Assembly: GCA_012797215.1 (NCBI GenBank)
Contig: JAAZPN010000055.1
Location: 1-7,805 of the forward strand
DNA length: 7,805 bases
Direction: 5' to 3'
Source: Chloroflexota bacterium
GTDB taxonomy: Bacteria > Chloroflexota > Anaerolineae > Anaerolineales > Anaerolineaceae
Shown piece by piece: positions 6,390 to 7,805 of the stretch. The translations under genes were made by a program, and so were the position numbers. The notes beneath the pieces are model-generated. The model saw only the letters and a list, made by a program, of their open reading frames with translations. It searched no databases and was not told the origin of the DNA. Position 1 is the stretch's first letter. Every line of letters begins with the position of its first letter.

Positions 6390-7105
6390 TACTTGGAGCT
6401 TAACCCTCCAAAACGGCGGTTTCTGCGGCTGTATTCGCGCAGCATTTCCCTGAATACATCTTCATTAAAATCTGGCCAGTATGTGCTGGGGAATACCCAC
6501 TCCGCGTAAGCGCTCTGCCACATCAAGAAGTTGCTCGTGCGCATTTCGCCGCTGGTGCGGATAATCAGATCTGGATCGGGGATGCCGGCGGTGAACAAGT
6601 TCCGGCCAATCAGAGCTTCAGTCACTTTTTCTGGCTTCACCCCGGAGGCCACGATTTTCCGCACTGCCGTGGTGATTTCATCCCTGCCGCCGTAGTTGAA
6701 GGCCAGCTGTACGGTAATCCTGCGGTTATCCTTGGTGAGGTCAATCGCGTATTGGATTTTTTCCACCAGCGTGGCAGGCAGCCGGTCCAGATGCCCGATG
6801 TGCAGGATGCGCACCCCTTCTTTATGCAGCGGGACGGTTTCCTTATCGATGAATTCAGCCAACAAATCCATGATCCCAAAAACCTCATCCCGCGGGCGGT
6901 TCCAGTTTTCAGTAGAGAACGCGTAGAAGCTGAGGTATTTGACGCCAAATTTAATGCCAGCCGTGATGACGCCGCGCAGGTTTTCTACGCCCGCCCTATG
7001 ACCGGCCAAACGGGGCAAGCCCTTGACGGTTGCCCATCTGCCGTTCCCATCCATGATTAGACCCACATGCGTGGGTATCTTAAGGGGTTCTTCTACCGCG
7101 TCCAC
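6389..7105 (-). CDS. uppS: Isoprenyl transferase (undecaprenyl diphosphate synthase, UppS)
   Basis: A cis-prenyltransferase that extends farnesyl diphosphate with isopentenyl diphosphate to make the C55 lipid carrier for peptidoglycan and other surface glycans. The 238-residue protein has all family motifs: GLIMDGNGRWA (15-25) with catalytic Asp19, GHRAGVENLR (35-44), LSFYAFSTENW (58-68), FNYGGRDEI (136-144), and DLIIRTSGEMRTSNFLMWQS (179-198). The conserved Y-x-E-W end motif is YAEW (200-203). The start is GTG at 7105; the next in-frame ATG would remove the residues before the catalytic motif. GAGG, eight bases upstream and inside the frr 3' end, serves as ribosome site. The frr stop lies 3 bases upstream, and the cdsA start overlaps the stop. 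Chain length cannot be fixed by eye, so a shorter-chain polyprenyl synthase is a remote alternative. Confidence 0.97.
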   Translation of the reverse strand: MDAVEEPLKIPTHVGLIMDGNGRWATVKGLPRLAGHRAGVENLRGVITAGIKFGVKYLSFYAFSTENWNRPRDEVFGIMDLLAEFIDKETVPLHKEGVRILHIGHLDRLPATLVEKIQYAIDLTKDNRRITVQLAFNYGGRDEITTAVRKIVASGVKPEKVTEALIGRNLFTAGIPDPDLIIRTSGEMRTSNFLMWQSAYAEWVFPSTYWPDFNEDVFREMLREYSRRNRRFGGLSSK

Positions 7106-7108
7106 AAC

Positions 7109-7666
7109 CTAAACCTCGAGAATCTCTTTTTCTTTGCGATCGCCGATGACATCGATGCTGTCAATCATTTCGGCGGTGAGTTCTTTCAGTTCCTCTTCAG
7201 CATCCGTCAGTTCGTCCTCAGAAATCAGTTTTTCTTTTTCAAAATCCTTGAGATCCTTAATGACATCTCTGCGGACATTGCGCACTGCCACTTTGCATTC
7301 CTCGAGCCGGGAGTTTACCACGCGCACCAAATCTCTGCGGCGTTCTTCTGTTAATGGGGGCAGATTCAGGCGGATAGCCTTGCCGTCGTTGTTGGGCGTG
7401 AGGCCGAGCTCAGAGGCGAGAATGGCCCGTTCTATGTTTTTGAGGGTAGACGCGTCAAACGGACGGATGAGCAGCTGCCTGGCTTCCGGAACGCTGATGG
7501 TCGCCATCTGAATCAAGGGCAGGGTCGCGCCGTAATATTCCACCGGAAGCTTCTCAATCAGAGCGGGTGAGGCCCTGCCGGTTCGGATCGCGGTCAGGTC
7601 TTCCTCCAACACTTCCACGGCAGCTTGCATGCGCTGCTGCGCTTCTTTAATTAGTTCTTTGATCAT
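7109..7666 (-). CDS. frr: Ribosome recycling factor
   Basis: Splits post-termination ribosomes together with EF-G in the cytoplasm. The product is 185 residues, the standard length. Family blocks are intact: LTAIRTGRASPALIE (24-38), then the central domain with VPEARQLLIRPFDASTLKNIE (59-79) and GLTPNNDGKAIRLNLPPLT (92-110). ERRRDLVRVV (111-120) and the C-terminal helical VAVRNVRRDVIKDLK region with acidic KELTAEMIDSID complete domain I. The ATG at 7666 has an excellent GAGGAGG site five bases upstream. It is the first gene of the frr-uppS-cdsA group. pyrH, often directly upstream, is not within the 139 bases available to the right, so frr probably has its own promoter. Confidence 0.98.
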   Translation of the reverse strand: MIKELIKEAQQRMQAAVEVLEEDLTAIRTGRASPALIEKLPVEYYGATLPLIQMATISVPEARQLLIRPFDASTLKNIERAILASELGLTPNNDGKAIRLNLPPLTEERRRDLVRVVNSRLEECKVAVRNVRRDVIKDLKDFEKEKLISEDELTDAEEELKELTAEMIDSIDVIGDRKEKEILEV

Positions 7667-7671
7667 GATCG

Positions 7672-7678
7672 CCTCCTC
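7672..7678 (-). promoter_or_regulatory. Ribosome binding site of frr
   Basis: The minus strand reads GAGGAGG followed by five bases and the ATG at 7666. It is the strongest Shine-Dalgarno in the window, fitting a highly expressed translation factor. Confidence 0.85.
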
Positions 7679-7694
7679 AACAACACATCAAAGG

Positions 7695-7709
7695 TTAAGG
7701 ATACCTTAA
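7695..7709. repeat. Small inverted repeat in the frr leader
   Basis: TTAAGG (7695-7700) is perfectly inverted as CCTTAA (7704-7709) around a 3-base loop ATA. On the minus strand it lies about 30 bases before the frr start. A following T-run is lacking on the minus strand, so it is not a clear terminator for that strand; on the plus strand AAAAAG follows. It could be a protein site or a small leader hairpin, or chance in AT-rich DNA. Confidence 0.35.
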
Positions 7710-7720
7710 AAAGACGAAAA

Positions 7721-7726
7721 ATAATA
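7721..7726 (-). promoter_or_regulatory. Weak candidate -10 box for frr
   Basis: The minus strand has TATTAT (one mismatch to TATAAT) about 55 bases before the frr start, inside the AT-rich leader. No convincing -35 is seen at the right distance, so this is only a guess at the promoter of frr-uppS-cdsA. Confidence 0.3.
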
Positions 7727-7744
7727 GTCTGGGCTTGTTTTGTA

Positions 7745-7772
7745 TTGTGAGTAGGTCAGCACATGGTATACA
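7745..7772 (+). promoter_or_regulatory. Candidate sigma-70-type promoter pointing right, out of the window
   Basis: TTGTGA (7745-7750) and TATACA (7767-7772) are separated by 16 bases, and TGG precedes the -10 as an extended -10 element. The first downstream gene would lie beyond the right edge. If real, the gene to the right is transcribed divergently from frr. No open frame of useful length is seen in the last bases. Confidence 0.4.
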
Positions 7773-7805
7773 CTTTTTAGATAAGTCATACGAGTTGTAC
7801 CGGGA

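Noticed and set aside
5907..6509. Plus-strand open frame of 200 codons opposite cdsA and uppS
   Set aside because: The product is a low-complexity Gln/His/Arg-rich sequence, while both minus-strand genes carry complete family signatures.
1..7805. Search for CRISPR arrays, tRNA or rRNA genes, transposases and tandem repeats
   Set aside because: No regularly spaced repeats, cloverleaf-like sequences, transposase motifs or tandem arrays were seen on either strand.

Overview
The window is bacterial chromosomal DNA, moderately GC-rich, with densely packed genes. Nine protein-coding genes cover almost all of it. No gene-free stretch exceeds about 150 bases. I see no tRNA, rRNA, CRISPR array, insertion sequence or phage gene. 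A three-gene nurA / small HAS-barrel-like / herA cluster, a SIMPL lipoprotein with a Gram-positive-style signal peptide, and a terminated frr-uppS-cdsA group together suggest a Chloroflexota bacterium, perhaps of the Anaerolineae. That assignment is inferred from gene content recalled from memory, not from a search.

Region 1 (1-2259, minus strand) reads nurA, then a 202-residue protein, then the N-terminal 158 codons of a HerA-family DNA translocase that runs off the left edge. The three are tightly coupled: at both junctions the upstream TGA stop forms part of the next Shine-Dalgarno (TGAGG), with the same 7-base gap. NurA is a 5'-3' nuclease and HerA a hexameric ATPase, and together they resect DNA ends. 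The middle protein appears to carry a barrel related to the HAS-barrel of HerA, so it is probably a third component or adaptor.

Region 2 (2260-3212) is a divergent intergenic region with an imperfect inverted repeat and a perfect TATAAT for nurA. It is followed by a plus-strand SIMPL/DUF541 lipoprotein gene that ends at a strong intrinsic terminator.

Region 3 (3213-5578, plus strand) is a two-gene operon. It has an extended -10 promoter, a nitroreductase-family flavoprotein and, 11 bases later, a full-length alpha-phosphoglucomutase (pgm), and it ends at a second terminator that can serve both strands.

Region 4 (5583-7666, minus strand) is the conserved frr-uppS-cdsA group: ribosome recycling factor, undecaprenyl diphosphate synthase and CDP-diacylglycerol synthase. 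The genes are separated by 3 bases or overlap by 1 base. The group converges on pgm and stops at the shared terminator, so the dxr and rseP genes that often follow cdsA are absent here. The right margin (7667-7805) holds the frr leader with a small hairpin and a candidate promoter pointing right, out of the window.

Most of the window is ordinary housekeeping. The part most worth a second look is the HerA-NurA cluster with its poorly described middle protein.
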